Shown here one piece after another: positions 1 to 11,360 of a stretch of DNA of 64,000 bases. Every line of letters begins with the position of its first letter. The first letter of the stretch is position 1. The DNA is from Tretioscincus oriximinensis. Taxonomy: Eukaryota > Chordata > Lepidosauria > Squamata > Gymnophthalmidae. A program made the position numbers and the translations under genes. Location of the stretch: the NCBI GenBank assembly GCA_022410635.1, contig JAJVDF010000490.1:874917-938916 (forward strand), read 5' to 3'. The notes beneath the pieces were generated by a model. It saw only the letters and a list, made by a program, of their open reading frames with translations. It ran no database searches and was not told the origin of the DNA.

Positions 1-221
1 AGCTACCCTCCAATCTACCGGTACTATGCCTGATCTTAAGGAAAGATTAAATATTTTGGTTAGAAGTTCAGCAATTTCACATTTGAGTTCTTTAAGAATT
101 CTTGGGAGAATGCTGTCTGGCCCTGGGGGTTTATTAATGTTCAGCCTATTAAGGCTAGCAAGGACCTCCTCCCTTGTTATCTCTATCCAGTTTAATTCCT
201 CTGGTANTCTTCCTGAGAAGA

Positions 222-1436
222 CTAAATCTGTTGCGGGTAAATACCCTCTGTCTTCTTCAGTGAAAACTGAAGTAACAAACCATTTAACCTCTCTGCAATC
301 TTCACGTCCTCCTTGATTATGCCCTTTTGTCCATTGCTATCTAGTGATCCGACTGCTTTCCTGGTAGGATTCTTATTTCTGATGTATTTGAAAAATTCAT
401 TATTTCTTTTAATATTCTTTGCAATGCGCTCCTCAAAAGTTTTTCTTTGCATCCCTGATTACCACCTTGCATTTGGTTTGCCACAGTTTGTGCTCCCTTC
501 TGTTCTCCTCACTAGGATAAGCCTTCCACTTTTTAGATGAGTTTCTCTTCATTCTAATGACTTCTCTTACTGCAGAGGTAAGCCAAACGGGTGGCTTCTT
601 GCACTCTGCGGAACCCTTTCTTCTCTTGGGAATGCATTTTATTTGAGCTTCCAATATTGTATTTGCAAACAATTTGCTTTTTGAAGGCACTGGACTTTTC
701 TCACTTTCCCTTTTAATTTTCTTTTTACCATTTTGCTCATTTTGGGAAAAATTCCTTTGTGAAAGTTGATGGTTTCTGTGTTAGAACTGCTTGACAATTT
801 TCTATCCACATTCAAATTGAAAGTTATTGTATTGTGGTCACTTTTTCCTATGGGATCAGTTACAGTCACATCTTGTATCAGGTCCTGTTCATTACTTAGG
901 ACTAAATCCAGGATTCCCTTGGTTGGTTCTAAAACCACCAGGTTGGTTCTAAAACCACCTGCTCTAGGAAGCAATCAGTTAGCATGTCTAAGAATTTTAT
1001 TTCTTTTTCATGAGTTGAACAAGAGTTTGCCCAATCAATATATGGATAGTTGAAGTCTCCCATTATTATTATTATTATTATTATTATTAGAAGAAGAACT
1101 TGGTTATTACTACCCTTGCCTTTTTGGAAGCTTCAGTGACCTCATGTTCCAAATGAGTATCGCTTTCAGCTGTTTGGTTAGGAGGCCAGTAGCATACTCC
1201 CATAATGTTATCCACAGTGCTTCTGTGGATGGGTCTGTTTTACCTGGAAATTCCAGTTCGTAGGATTCAATCTCTTCTTTAACATACAAGGCTACACGAC
1301 CACCAGGTCTCCCTTTCCTATCTTTTCTATATAGTTTGAAACCTGGGATTACTGTATCCCATTGGTTTTCTTCTGTCCACCAGGTTTCAGTTATGCCAAT
1401 AACATCGACATTATTGTCAATCACTAAGCATTCCAA
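222..1436 (-). pseudogene. CR1 ORF2 fragment: APE-type endonuclease and linker
   Basis: The - strand frames show the endonuclease motif ITETWW (near 1390-1370), then RKGRPGGRVALYV. Further on comes ILDLVLSN followed by IGKSDHNTITF (near 850-830), whose SDH carries the catalytic histidine of apurinic-type endonucleases. The linker before the reverse transcriptase follows (RDAKKNF, FFKYIRNKNPTRK). Frames change at about 1110, 690 and 440, so this is a decayed copy. The endonuclease normally nicks target DNA to prime reverse transcription. Confidence 0.85.
1060..1089 (+). repeat. (ATT)n microsatellite inside CR1
   Basis: About ten ATT units interrupt the CR1 ORF2 sequence, an expansion after insertion. 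Confidence 0.9.
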
Positions 1437-1688
1437 CTCCCCTATTTTTGCTCAGAGGCTTCTGGCATTTGCATGCAGGCATTTATATGTCCNTCTCCAG
1501 TGCAAGTTTGGCCCCGTATATTTGTGAGAAACTAGTTTGCTCATTACAACTTTTTACTTGAATACTACATCCAGGTTCCCCCTCCGATACTATATTTTCT
1601 ACATAATTCTGTTCCTCAGCAATTGCGTTTACATTTACACTATCTTGAACTAGATGCTGCCCAGCTCCTGTCAGTTTTCCCCCAGATA

Positions 1689-2636
1689 TCAGTTTAAAAG
1701 CTGCTCTGCAACCTTTTTAATAGTAAGCNTCAGCAGTCTGGTTCCATCTTGGTTCAAGTGCAACCTGTCCTTTTTGTACTGGTATGGCCTGTCCCAAAAT
1801 GTCCCCCAGTTCCTGACAAATCTAAATCCTTCCTCACAACACCACAGCCTCATCAACTCATTGAAACTTCTAATCTCTGACTGTTTAGTTGATCCTGCGC
1901 GTGGAACAAGTAGCATTTCAGAATGCTACCTTGGAGGTCCTGGATTTCAATCTTCTACCTAGCATCCTAAATTTGGCTTCCAAGACTCCCCATTTGGCTC
2001 TCCCAATGTCGTTGGTACCAACATGTACCACAACACCTGTCTCCACCCCAGCACTGTCTAACAGCCTATCTAGGAATAGCGTGATGTCCGCTTAGCACCT
2101 GGCAGGCAAGTTACTGTGTGGTCATCATGCCCATTGCACATCCTCCTCTCTATATGCCTAACAATCAAATCACCCACTAGAAGAGCCCTCCTCCCAACCA
2201 CCCGTAGAGGACTATCCTTGGTGCCAGAGGATACCGGCACATCTTCTAAGGAAGGGGTCCCCACTGAGGGAAGCTGTCCCTCTTCCTCACTCTGATGTTC
2301 TCTCTGCCCAAGACCCCCATACTCCAAGGCAGNTGGAGGGCTGCACTCCCAGGAGTGGGATGCTCCTACTGCATCCCTGGAGGTCCCGTCCTGATGCCTA
2401 TTTCTATCTCTCTGCTTCTCCAGGTCAGTTACCTTGGCCTTAAGGGAAGAACCTCTCTTCCATGTGAAGCTTTTATCAAGGTGCTGTCCCAACACATCCT
2501 TTAAATCCATTTTCAGTCCTGCACTCAACCAGGGAGGCGGGGGGGGGGATGTCCCTCCCCCCTCCCCCCCGGTTGAGTCCAGTTCTCCAGTTGAAGATGG
2601 ATTAAAAGTACCGGTGTGTGTCAGAACAGCATCCAA
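1689..2636 (-). pseudogene. CR1 ORF1 remnant with SGNH esterase domain
   Basis: The - strand translation starts MDAVLTHTGT and has a charged linker. It then shows the three hallmark blocks of the esterase (SGNH hydrolase) domain of CR1 ORF1: block I as VGDLIVRHIE, block III as VVHVGTNDIGR around 1990-2040, and block V as DRLHLNQDG near 1740. These lie in different frames, with stops near 2094 and 1917. In block I the expected GDS nucleophile serine reads as leucine (GDL). ORF1 esterases of CR1 are thought to help retrotransposition; this one should be inactive on two counts. Confidence 0.85.
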
Positions 2637-2705
2637 AGACCTCTCCCTAGTTAAAAAGGATGGCCTAGAAGATTTGAGCAGAATTTCCTTCCTAGGAATT
2701 TGAAG

Positions 2706-4608
2706 TCAGCAGTACTGAGTTTTAGAACCAAGTACCTTTAAGATCACTTGAGCAAAACTGATCCATGACATTTTAGTGCTCGAAATAAAGCTAAATTGTC
2801 GTGTACATAGACCATAATGAGATGAATACAATAGTCTATTGTTTTGTGAGCCATAGACTACATTTAGCAATCCAGAGCAGACAACAAAAATCCTGACATG
2901 GACCTTGTCCCTGCTCCATGTCTTCCATATGCCTTGTGTTTCTGATGAGTTTTTGTGCTAAATGACCATGAAATGCAGACCCTCCACAATATTCTGACCT
3001 TTTCTTTTCCTCTAAGCTATGGGTGAGGAATTCCACAAATCAATTACATGTTGTGCAGAACTCAGTTGTAAGTGTCTTAGTCTAGGCAGTGAAATACTCT
3101 TCTCAGGGTTGCCCTGGTAACCAGACTAGCAACAGGCATCAAGAGAAAACTGGAAAACAGTGGGATGCGCAAGCAACAGCAGAAAGGATATGTATACCTT
3201 GGAAAAAGGATCTAGGAAGAAGCTCCCAAGGGACCTTTTAGGATCTTAGCAGGGGTGAGAATGAAGGTTTGAGCCATATCAGATTTGATGCAAGCTTTGC
3301 AGGTTTATATTCAAATCACTACTAGCACAAATTAAATACACAAAAGAAAATTTGCAAATGCAGCGTACTCTGCCTAAAAAATGAGGGGGGATTCAGAGTT
3401 GAGGAGCAGCTTGACATGGGTAAAAATCTCCCAGTATTGTCTTGAAAATGATACACGTATCTATGGCATTCCCAATATAGCCCCATAATATCAATATCCC
3501 CATGTACTGTTATTATGGAAAACATGGCGATGATTTTTATTTTTATTTTAAATTGGGATTGCTTGCTCTTGTCTGCTAGCTCCTTGCCTTACTGCTTCTG
3601 TTGCAAATACTCAAATGCTACCCAAGTGTAGGTGGAAAAAACAAAAGAGAAGTGAATAAGATCTATGTTAGATCTATGGGTATTTGAAAGAGAAGCAATA
3701 ATGCAAGTGGCTGACAGACGGGGAGAACAACCAGGAATTTTTTCCTACTATTTGGTAGAGGTGGCACATGACAATCACAGGATCGAGCAAAAATCCTGCA
3801 ATTGTCTTTCGCTGTCCAGAAACATCCTTGGTGTTCTAGGATGTATCACCATTATTCAGATATAATATGTTGCAAGGAGGTACTTCTGGCAGGGCGGGCT
3901 TATTTTGTAGCCTGAAGTAGACTCTTTAAGGCTCCGTCCACATGACAGGTTAAAAACTGCAATGGCGTTAAGTTCCAAAATACTCCAGTCACAAGCCCAT
4001 GCATATGTATCCTCATCCTTTCGCAACAAACCATTAAGAAATCATTTAACAAACCATTTAAAGCCACATGGAAACGACAGTATGACGAACCAGGAAGTAA
4101 ATACTGTACATGCTCAGTATGGCTGAGCATGTACAGTATTTACATGCCGTGGCTGCATGGCCATTTTGGGAAATATTAGCAATGGAACAAAGAACCTTTT
4201 TTCAGGTGCTTTGTGAAAGCATCCTGGTTCTTCACAGAAACTCGGTTACCACTTAGAGTGGAGTCACCGTGACAATACTACCATCACGATAGGAAAACCT
4301 ATGAGCCTGCAGCCAAAGAAGCTTGGTGGCTCCGTTTCTATCATTGAAGTCACGGTGTTCAACTTATCCTGCCTGTGCTTGGAGGGCTCTTCACCCTCCA
4401 TGTCCAAGCTCAGCAAATCCTTGTACAAATATGCATCAGCCTCCGCTAAAGTCCATTTCTTGCGTGAGGAGAGCCTTAAATTCACTCCTCACATACTGAA
4501 CCTTCAAGTCTTTTCAAGCATCCTCACTCGTCCTTCTGCAGAATTCCAATGGAGATGAACTAGCAGGTGTTTTCTGTACTCCGCGGAGACATTACAAGAC
4601 AGCAATTG
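2706..4608. other. Non-coding stretch, no gene seen
   Basis: No splice-bounded coding segment or recognisable transposon protein was found on either strand. The only structured feature is the fold-back at 4097-4143. It is either PHACTR3 intron or upstream intergenic DNA. Confidence 0.5.
4097..4143. repeat. Perfect 21-bp inverted repeat, 5-base loop
   Basis: Arms 4097-4117 and 4123-4143 are exact reverse complements around the loop TATGG. The arm begins GTAAATACTGTACATGC. Such a stem can extrude as a cruciform or form a hairpin in RNA. No flanking transposon ends were recognised. Confidence 0.9.
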
Positions 4609-4850
4609 TTTATTTATTTATTTATTCTTATATCCCGCCCTTTACCTGAAAGTCTCAGGATGGCCAACCATAGGGTGGCACACATAGCTTTTGTTGCTTT
4701 ATCCACAACAGACACCCTGAGAAGCAAGTGGGGCTGAGAGAGTTCTAAAGAACTGTGACTGGCCCAAGGTCACCCAGCTGTCTTTCATGGAGGAGTGGGG
4801 AATCGAAGTACCAGCTGTGAGACCAACACTCTAACTTCTACACCAATGGC
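4609..4850 (-). mobile_element. tRNA-derived SINE, reverse orientation
   Basis: The left end is a (TTTA)n tail followed by TATATCCCGCCC. The body contains CACAACAGACACCCTG and GGCCCAAGGTCACCCAGCTG. The right end, read on the - strand, is tRNA-like: an A-box-like TGGTGTAGAAGTTAGAGTG and a B-box-like TTCGATTCC. The same family recurs at 21331-21580 and 39387-39560. The GGTCACCCAGCTG core resembles MIR/CORE SINEs. Confidence 0.82.
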
Positions 4851-4974
4851 AAGGAATAATGACAGCAGAATGTAGATCAACAAAATATGGAGGGGCATAA
4901 TTCTACCAGTTTTGTGACTTGGGATGCCTAACAATCTGGCAGCTTACCTAAAAAGATATGCCCCCTCTAGGATT

Positions 4975-5280
4975 GTACGATCTGCCTGTCAGGGACTAGT
5001 AGTGGTCTTCCCAACACCTACAGCAGTTTCATGGTTGTGGCCTTTCAAGATTTGTCCCAAAGGCTGTGGAGCAGCCTCCCTCTATAGCTTAGACTAGAGA
5101 AGATGTTGTCTGTTTTTGAAGAAGGCTAAAAACCTTTATTTTGGATTCNCCAGAATGACGTCACTAGTTGTTGTTGTTGGTGGGATGAATATATATGCGG
5201 AACTCTCATTGTTACGATAATTTATATATGTTTTGTTCTATGGCCCTTTGAAGAAAAGGCCATGATAAATAAATGTTTAT
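4975..5280 (+). mobile_element. LINE 3'-end fragment
   Basis: The + strand reads like a decayed reverse-transcriptase C-terminus (FQDLSQRLWSSLPL then RRLKTFI), typical of LINE ORF2 ends. It is followed by an AT-rich tail ending in ATGATAAATAAATG. The LINE clade is uncertain (L2/L3- or CR1-like). Confidence 0.5.
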
Positions 5281-5721
5281 AGTTCTGCAATAGGAGGTTA
5301 ACTTTCAATGAATTCGATTACGGGTTTATGGANCATGGCATTTTCTATGCTCAGTTACTTCCCAGCTCTGACAAACGATGCCAGTGGCTGAACTAGATAG
5401 CTTGTTTGCATGCCACATGAACTGTAACTCCATTGCAAGCTTTCCTGAGTGTCAGCCTCCTTCTGCAGTAGTAAAACGTCAGGTTGTCTCTCTCCTAAGG
5501 AAAATGAGCCGAGCTCTTAGCACTACCTTGCCAGAGTCACAGATGTGCTTTTTAAAATCCCTCCAAATCTATTGCCAGTTGCCGGAAGGGCCTATTTATA
5601 AATAACTCAGTTTGCAAGAGACTCATCCCATGGGAACGCTCACGTTGCAAGAGGGTTTCACATTGGTAGGAAGAATAGCTATTTTCTTCATGGTATCTGT
5701 AAACATTTCATAGTAGAGTAA

Positions 5722-5905
5722 TAGGCTGACCAGATTACCCCTTTTGTTGGGGGGGGGGGTGTTTGTGGTTCCTCCTGGTTTTTTCTGAGGGGAAGAAAAA
5801 AAAAACAAAATAAATTCAAAAAAAATATTTTTTTGAAAATAATTTCCTCAGAAAAAACTGGGAGGCACCCCAAAACCGGGTTTTCAACCCCACCTGGTCA
5901 GCCTA
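5722..5905. mobile_element. 184-bp fold-back MITE, copy A
   Basis: Termini TAGGCTGACCAG and CTGGTCAGCCTA are inverted, and the whole element is roughly palindromic, with TTTTTCTGAGG opposite CCTCAGAAAAA and an A-rich centre. A related copy of almost the same length lies at 22757-22942. No coding capacity. A non-autonomous DNA transposon is the simplest reading. Confidence 0.72.
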
Positions 5906-7333
5906 GAGTAGAAAAGCAGAGCAGTTTTATTCCTTAACTCTTCCATAGCTTACAGTATACTGACTTTTTAATAAAAGTTTAAAACATTACAATTATATTA
6001 CTTTCAAATCATTCATGTTTCAAACCATTTTACCCTTTCCTCCCTTCCTTCCCTCCCACTCTCCCTCCCTCATCCAATTCTCCTCTGTCTTCACAGCAGA
6101 TGTGTTTGAAGGATGCTGAGGCTGTTTTTGCACTTATGGGAACTGGACTACTTCAGCTGGAATTGCTCTAATTAGAAGGATTTCATGTTAGAATGGTTCA
6201 CAATGAAGTTGTCCAACTGTTCTTGAACAAGGCTGTATGCACTTCTACAACCTAATTCTGGACATGCCACATGTCACTCTGAGGTCCTTTCCACTGCCAC
6301 AATTTAATGTGTGCCCATAATGGACCTCTCTGTCTCCCTAGGCTGGTCAGTTTCTAGACCACCTAGATCACCTGTACATCATCTAATACAGTTGCAGTTT
6401 TATTGCAGGGGGTGAGGCCTCTGTAATTTATACCAGAGTGCGAAAGGGGGAAAAACCAAAGTGGGATAAACCTTGCATTATACCGAGATATTAGCAAGTG
6501 CCTGAAATGAAGCTGGTTAACCAGAAGAAGTGGGTGAGTGAGTAAGATGAAGAAACTAGAAGAGCACCTTATGTCAAAAGGTAGTAGATAGTATCTTCTT
6601 CAACTGCTTTCGAACCCATAAGCATCTTTCACCTATTTGTTAGCATGTACAAATATTGATCCCACAGGACATTTACACCCTTAGTTGAAGGCAGGTCAAT
6701 CATAGGATATAGTCCAGGCAGATGAAATCCTTAGAGAGATTATGAATGAAAAAGGTTTGCAAGAGAATCCCAGATTACCCATCACTCTTATAAACTCCAA
6801 GGGAACTAGAGAAACAGATGGCATTGCCTTGTCCCCCCTTTCCCCTGCTGTATCTCTTTCCTGCTCGGGCTTTAATGTGAGTAATGCTGTCTAGTTTATT
6901 CTTCCAGTTATTGATGCACTCATGGGCCAGTGAACCTTAATAGCTTCAATTACGATTGTTTTATTTTATCCTTAAAACTGTGCATTCAATAACAATTTTA
7001 CTTTCAGCTTAGTACCTCTCTTTCTCACTTTATAATCTCTTTGATCATTGGGGGGGCGGGTTGCTAGGAAGTTAGCTGCGTCATTTTCATTAGAATTGGA
7101 AGTAGCAACTGCTTATCATTTGTAAACATTTATACTTGCAATAGAGACGGTCCATAATGGCCACATTTTGATTGGCTGCCCACATTTCTGCAGAACTGGA
7201 GTTTGCATTGCAGTTCCACTGTCCCATTTTGCACTCTAGTGGACTTTTTGTTTTGGGAATCTTCACCCAAACTTCAGAAAGCCAGATTTAATCATTTTCT
7301 GGAAGAATATAGTAAATTTATTGGCAGGGCAAT
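5906..7333. other. Non-coding stretch, no gene seen
   Basis: Mostly unique-looking AT-rich DNA with a short CT-rich run near 6035-6075 and a G-run at 7050. No exon or recognisable element was found. Confidence 0.5.
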
Positions 7334-7660
7334 ACATAAGAACATAAGAAGAGCCATACTGGATCAGGCCACAGCCCATCGAGTCCAGCATTCTGTGTCA
7401 CACAGAGGCCCACCAGATGCACCTGGGCAGTCCGAACAGAGGAAAGCAAAATATGCTGCTCCTGTTCATGACTCCCTGCAAATGGTATTTCAAGAGTCCT
7501 GCCTGTTGCTCCATCCCGGAGGCTACATCCAGACAACTATCTTAGTATCCATTTGTACTCTTAGTGTCCATAAACTTGTCTAGTCCTGTCTTGAAACTAT
7601 CCAAGCTGTTTGCTACCACTACCTCTTCAGGAAGTATAATGTTGAACCTGATGCCACACA
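7334..7660 (-). mobile_element. CR1 3'-end fragment
   Basis: The left end carries CATAAGAACATAAGAAGAGC, the reverse complement of the CR1 3' terminal repeat. It is followed by the conserved 3' UTR text (TCTGTGTCACACAGAGGCCC) and the end of ORF2 near 7600 (CTACCTCTTCAGGAAGTA, the LPEEVV region). It is 5'-truncated, as most CR1 copies are, and closely resembles the 12090 and 57252 copies. Confidence 0.88.
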
Positions 7661-8540
7661 GTGAAAGTAAAGCCAAACTGCACTTCTTTTACCTGGAGAT
7701 AGTAGAACGTTCCCTTCAGAAGTTTCCATTCTTATGTAACTATGATGAACTATGCATGCTTTTGCATACTGTGGGCTTGGAGTTTTCCACTTTTTTTCTT
7801 TCCACTTTAATCCTGCCCTATACCTGAAGATCACAGGGCAGCTAATTATTCCAGTTGGAACAATTCCCTACTGGAGTGGTCAAGTTATCTTGGAAAAAAC
7901 TCATGGGTTGGGTTGGCTATTTGGGGGAAAAATCCATGTAGTTTCATGCTACCCCTTGAAATTTTGAAAGCTCCAATAACCAGGAATGAAAGCCATTTTC
8001 AGGAGGCACATTTTGGTGGTGCAATTTGGTGTGCCCACAAAGTTGGTCTTCCTGTTAAACCAGTCCAGGGACCACATGTCTTTCCTGCTTTCTAACTAGG
8101 CCAGTTTACTTGTGAGTAGGGAGGTCTAGAACTTTCCCATTCTAGGCTGCCATTCCGATATTTTTAGACAGTGCTATGCTCCATTCAAAGCGAGTAGCGT
8201 CTAAGAGGGAACTTATCCTCTCTTTTCTCTAACAGAATGCTCGAAAGAAGATGTCTAACTATGTCATGATGCTGGTAAATGTGGAAACATCTAGTGTTCC
8301 TTCCCTGGCCCACCTATGAGTCTCTGATATATTTTGCTGTTTTAAACTATGTTTTCACTCTGGTTTCAAAACTTTTGTAATTTACTATGATTTAGTGATT
8401 CCGAACATAACTTGTCATAATGGGCTCTAGATCCAGGCTCAGTCCCTCAGCATAGAACCTTTAGCCATGATGGTCTATGGATAATAATCCATTTGGTTTC
8501 TTGTTTTTCTGTAGTATAAACTTTAGGTTTATACTTTAGC
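7661..8540. other. Non-coding stretch, no gene seen
   Basis: Apart from a short SINE-tail-like piece near 7800-7840 (CCTGCCCTATACCTGAAG), nothing is recognisable. Confidence 0.45.
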
Positions 8541-8608
8541 TCTGCTATGAGATTCTCATAGTTGCATACAGGCCTTTGCATATGCAACTATGAGAATCTC
8601 ATAGCAGA
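8541..8608. repeat. Perfect 28-bp inverted repeat, 12-base loop
   Basis: Arms 8541-8568 and 8581-8608 are exact reverse complements (left arm starts TCTGCTATGAGATTCTCA) around a 12-base loop. This hairpin is stronger than chance would give. It could be a MITE remnant or a small-RNA-like hairpin; neither is proven. Confidence 0.92.
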
Positions 8609-9271
8609 CAATGGCTGCATCCACACACCACATATTTATTCCACTCTAGTTGGATATTCCACTTAAAATATTCTAGTTTATTCCAGAATATCTTATGGTT
8701 TATTGCAGGATATCCGATATATAGTGGGTTAAAAAAGTGATATGTGGATACAGCCAATCATGTGCAGAATGAGCAGATGAACAAAATGGCCCTCTAGTGC
8801 ATAACACAGGAAAACATCTATATAGTCAAAATTCTAGGAGAAAAGATGCACCTTAGGCATATAATGATGGTGCCTGCCTGCTCTGAATAATTGTTGATGG
8901 TGGGCCAAAAATGATTTTTCAGCCAGTGCTTTCCATGTGATCAGAAGTCATTTCTTGTCCTTTAATCAGAGCAGAAGTGAAAGGAACATCTCCAAATGTT
9001 CTGCCACTGAAGCAATGGTTCTGGGTGCATATGGTGCCCTAAGGATACCACAACCGAAGCTAGACTTTGGAAACAGGATAGGGCATTGTGTTGTAAAGTG
9101 AGCACTATGATATGGACAGATTTTCTGTTTTTGAAAAAGACCTTACAAACACAGTGGACATCTCTGTTTTAAAGACATACTTTCCCACGTGGTAGCCAGT
9201 TCCCAACATGCACTAACACACAGGTCCATTTGGGAAGTTTATAGCTGACCCACGACGGTGGGTGGGGTGGG

Positions 9272-9480
9272 GAACATAAGCACATAAGAACTTAAGAGGA
9301 GCCCTGCTGTATCGTAGCACCGCTCATCTAGTCCAGGATTCTGTCTCACCCTAGATATCTCAAAGAGCAGAAAGCAAAACCTTAACTCATTCTCAACTCA
9401 CTGCAAATGATATTTCAGGAATACTGTCTGTCCCATAACAGACCTTCTGTTGTTGAAAGGTTGATCCAGAACAACCCCTG
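9272..9480 (-). mobile_element. Degraded CR1 3'-end fragment
   Basis: It starts with GAACATAAGCACATAAGAAC and continues with diverged CR1 3' UTR text (CATCTAGTCCAGGATTCTGT, CACTGCAAATGATATTTCAG). Confidence 0.75.
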
Positions 9481-10303
9481 AGCTGATTACGAAAATCACA
9501 TCTTCTTCAGAGACAGTTTCCAGATTCTCCCTCCAAGCAGCAGATGTGGGTTGTAGGCTACCTTCCATGTTGTCTACGGAGCGCTTGCTCTGGAGGAAAT
9601 GTTAATGAACTGCAGTATGAATGAAAATGGAAGGCAGCCCAATCAAAGCACATTTACCTCTGCTAGGGAAGCAGTTTATTGACAAAGACTCCATGGTAAA
9701 CTCATTAGATGTACCTTCAACAGGTATGTTTACAACATTTGGGACAATGCAGAGGAAATCACCTTCAGATACAACCATATACATACATAGCTTTGTTTTG
9801 CTTTTAAAGAAACCTATCCAAATGGAAGATCTTTATATGGCTCCTGCTAAATTCTGTTTCGGAGTTCTGCCTATTGACCGATAATCATAAGCTGTATGGA
9901 TTTGCTGTGTCCAAATTGCAGGCGATTTCCCCACCGCTCTCTTAAGAACTGATCTGCTGTTTACATTCTAAACTAACAATGCTGAAAAACGCTTTGGTTT
10001 CATAAGATCCTATAGGAAGCTTTTCAGAACTGCTGATCAGCCCTGGGGAAGTCATGCTCCTAAGTGCTTATAAAATGCACAGTCCTGGTTTGGCATCAAT
10101 AATAATAATAGCAAAATTCAAAGCATTCATTCAGAGCACTTTTTTCATTATGAGTTTCCAGCTCCAAGGTAAATTTGTTGTTCTTCTGGATGAAGAAAAA
10201 GAGGCAGTCCTTTGTATAGCAGTAGAGAAGTATAAACTGTCCCATGCACACACACGTGTCTGTGAGGACACAATCCAGTTCCAAAATAAGAGTTTAAGTT
10301 CAT

Positions 10304-10370
10304 CTCTTCCTTCCTTCCTTCCTTCCTTCCTTCCTTCCTTCCTTCCTTCCTTCCTCTCTCCCTCTCTCCT
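10304..10370 (+). repeat. (TTCC)n microsatellite
   Basis: About twelve TTCC units grading into a CTCTCC-rich end. The copies immediately precede a SINE tail. Confidence 0.92.
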
Positions 10371-10440
10371 TAATTTATTTATTTATTTACATTTATACCC
10401 CGCCCCATACCCGAAGGTCCTTATGAACCAGGGCCATATT
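10371..10440 (-). mobile_element. SINE tail fragment
   Basis: ATTTATTTATTTAC followed by TATACCCCGCCCCATACC and CCGAAGGTC matches the tail end of the SINE at 4609 and 21331. The tRNA-like half is missing. Confidence 0.65.
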
Positions 10441-10539
10441 TTGGCAAAATACAGCTACCAGTAGTAGTAAGAAGATATTAATATTTTTATTGCTTTTATT
10501 ATTATAAAACCCGAAGTAGCTGAGGGAAGAGGGGGAGTA

Positions 10540-10585
10540 AAATAAATTAATAAAGTAAATAAATAAGTAAGTAAATAAGTAAATT
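10540..10585 (+). repeat. AAGT/AAAT-rich simple repeat
   Basis: Imperfect run of TAAA and AAGT units. Confidence 0.8.
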
Positions 10586-11199
10586 ACAGCCAATGTGCAA
10601 AATACGGGCCTGTTAAGAATCTTTAAGTTTCTTGATTGTGACTTTAAAACAAAAACATTAGTCAAGTATCCTATTAATTACGCTGACCCTGAAGGTGTTG
10701 AATAAGAAAGAAAAATTACAGTTGCTTTAGATGTTGTTCTGATACACAGTTTTAATCCACCATTCCTGAAAACTGGCCTAAATCTCCTGATTTAGTCTAC
10801 TATTGAAGACAGATTAACAGTACCTATCAGAAAAGCACCTTAGTGTTCCCAGGTTCCATTTTGAACTCCTGGTTTTAACTGGGTACATTTTCAACGGCCT
10901 TTCAGAGACAGAAGTTGTGGCCACTTGTCCTTGACTGGCATAACCAGTGAGCAGTAGAATGGTGGGAGAGAAGCCCACCCTGCCTAGTTCCTAAGCAACT
11001 TTCTGTGACTTCTAAATCTCGTTGTGGTCAGAATGCCACCTGCAACAATCTAAATCTTTTTGTCACCAAATCCCAGCTAATGGACTCTACGCTTGAGGGA
11101 AAGCCAATGTAATAAGGAAACTTACAAGGGAGCCTTTTGTGCTCAGTGGTGCCACAGCCATAGTCCTTTTCCACTTGGTCTCTAATAAGTACATTTTAG

Positions 11200-11360
11200 G
11201 CTCTTTCTCCACTGAGCCTTATTCTGGGTTATATCTTGGGACAGAGCTTGGCCATCCACATGCTAGTGTGGACTATGGAGGACCCCAAATAGCATGTAGA
11301 TGGCAGGCTCCTATTCCAGTATATAACCTAAAAAAAGGCTCAGTGGGGACAAGGCCTTAG
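11200..11360. mobile_element. Inverted-terminal repeat family 'GAGCC', copy 1
   Basis: The left end CCACTGAGCCTTATTCTGGG and the right end AAAGGCTCAGTGGGGAC are inverted. The middle shares the text CATCCACATGCTAGTGTGGA. Related copies occur at 24815 (split), 31740, 41192, 47664, 48690, 49810 and 53739. It has no coding capacity and looks like a non-autonomous DNA transposon of about 130-170 bp. Confidence 0.72.

Larger units (their letters stand above)
1..2705 (-). mobile_element. CR1-family LINE, 5' half (truncated by window edge)
   Basis: On the - strand this stretch reads as the 3' part of a CR1 ORF1 followed by the endonuclease and start of the reverse transcriptase region of ORF2. The first ~220 bases are nearly identical to the CR1 copy at 58650-59030, so both belong to the same family. 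The reading frames are interrupted by stops and shifts, so the copy looks dead. It contains a 20-bp tandem duplication at 921-960 and an (ATT)n run. The right boundary near 2705 is estimated from loss of recognisable coding sequence; the left end lies outside the window. Confidence 0.88.

Noticed and set aside
2070..2703. Apparent host gene on the - strand starting MDAVLTHTG
   Set aside because: Its conserved VGDLIVRHIE and GTND blocks identify it as CR1 ORF1, not a host gene.
4800..4850. tRNA-like sequence with A and B boxes (also 21540, 33120, 39490)
   Set aside because: These belong to SINE heads; no cloverleaf with a proper acceptor stem is formed, so they are not tRNA genes.
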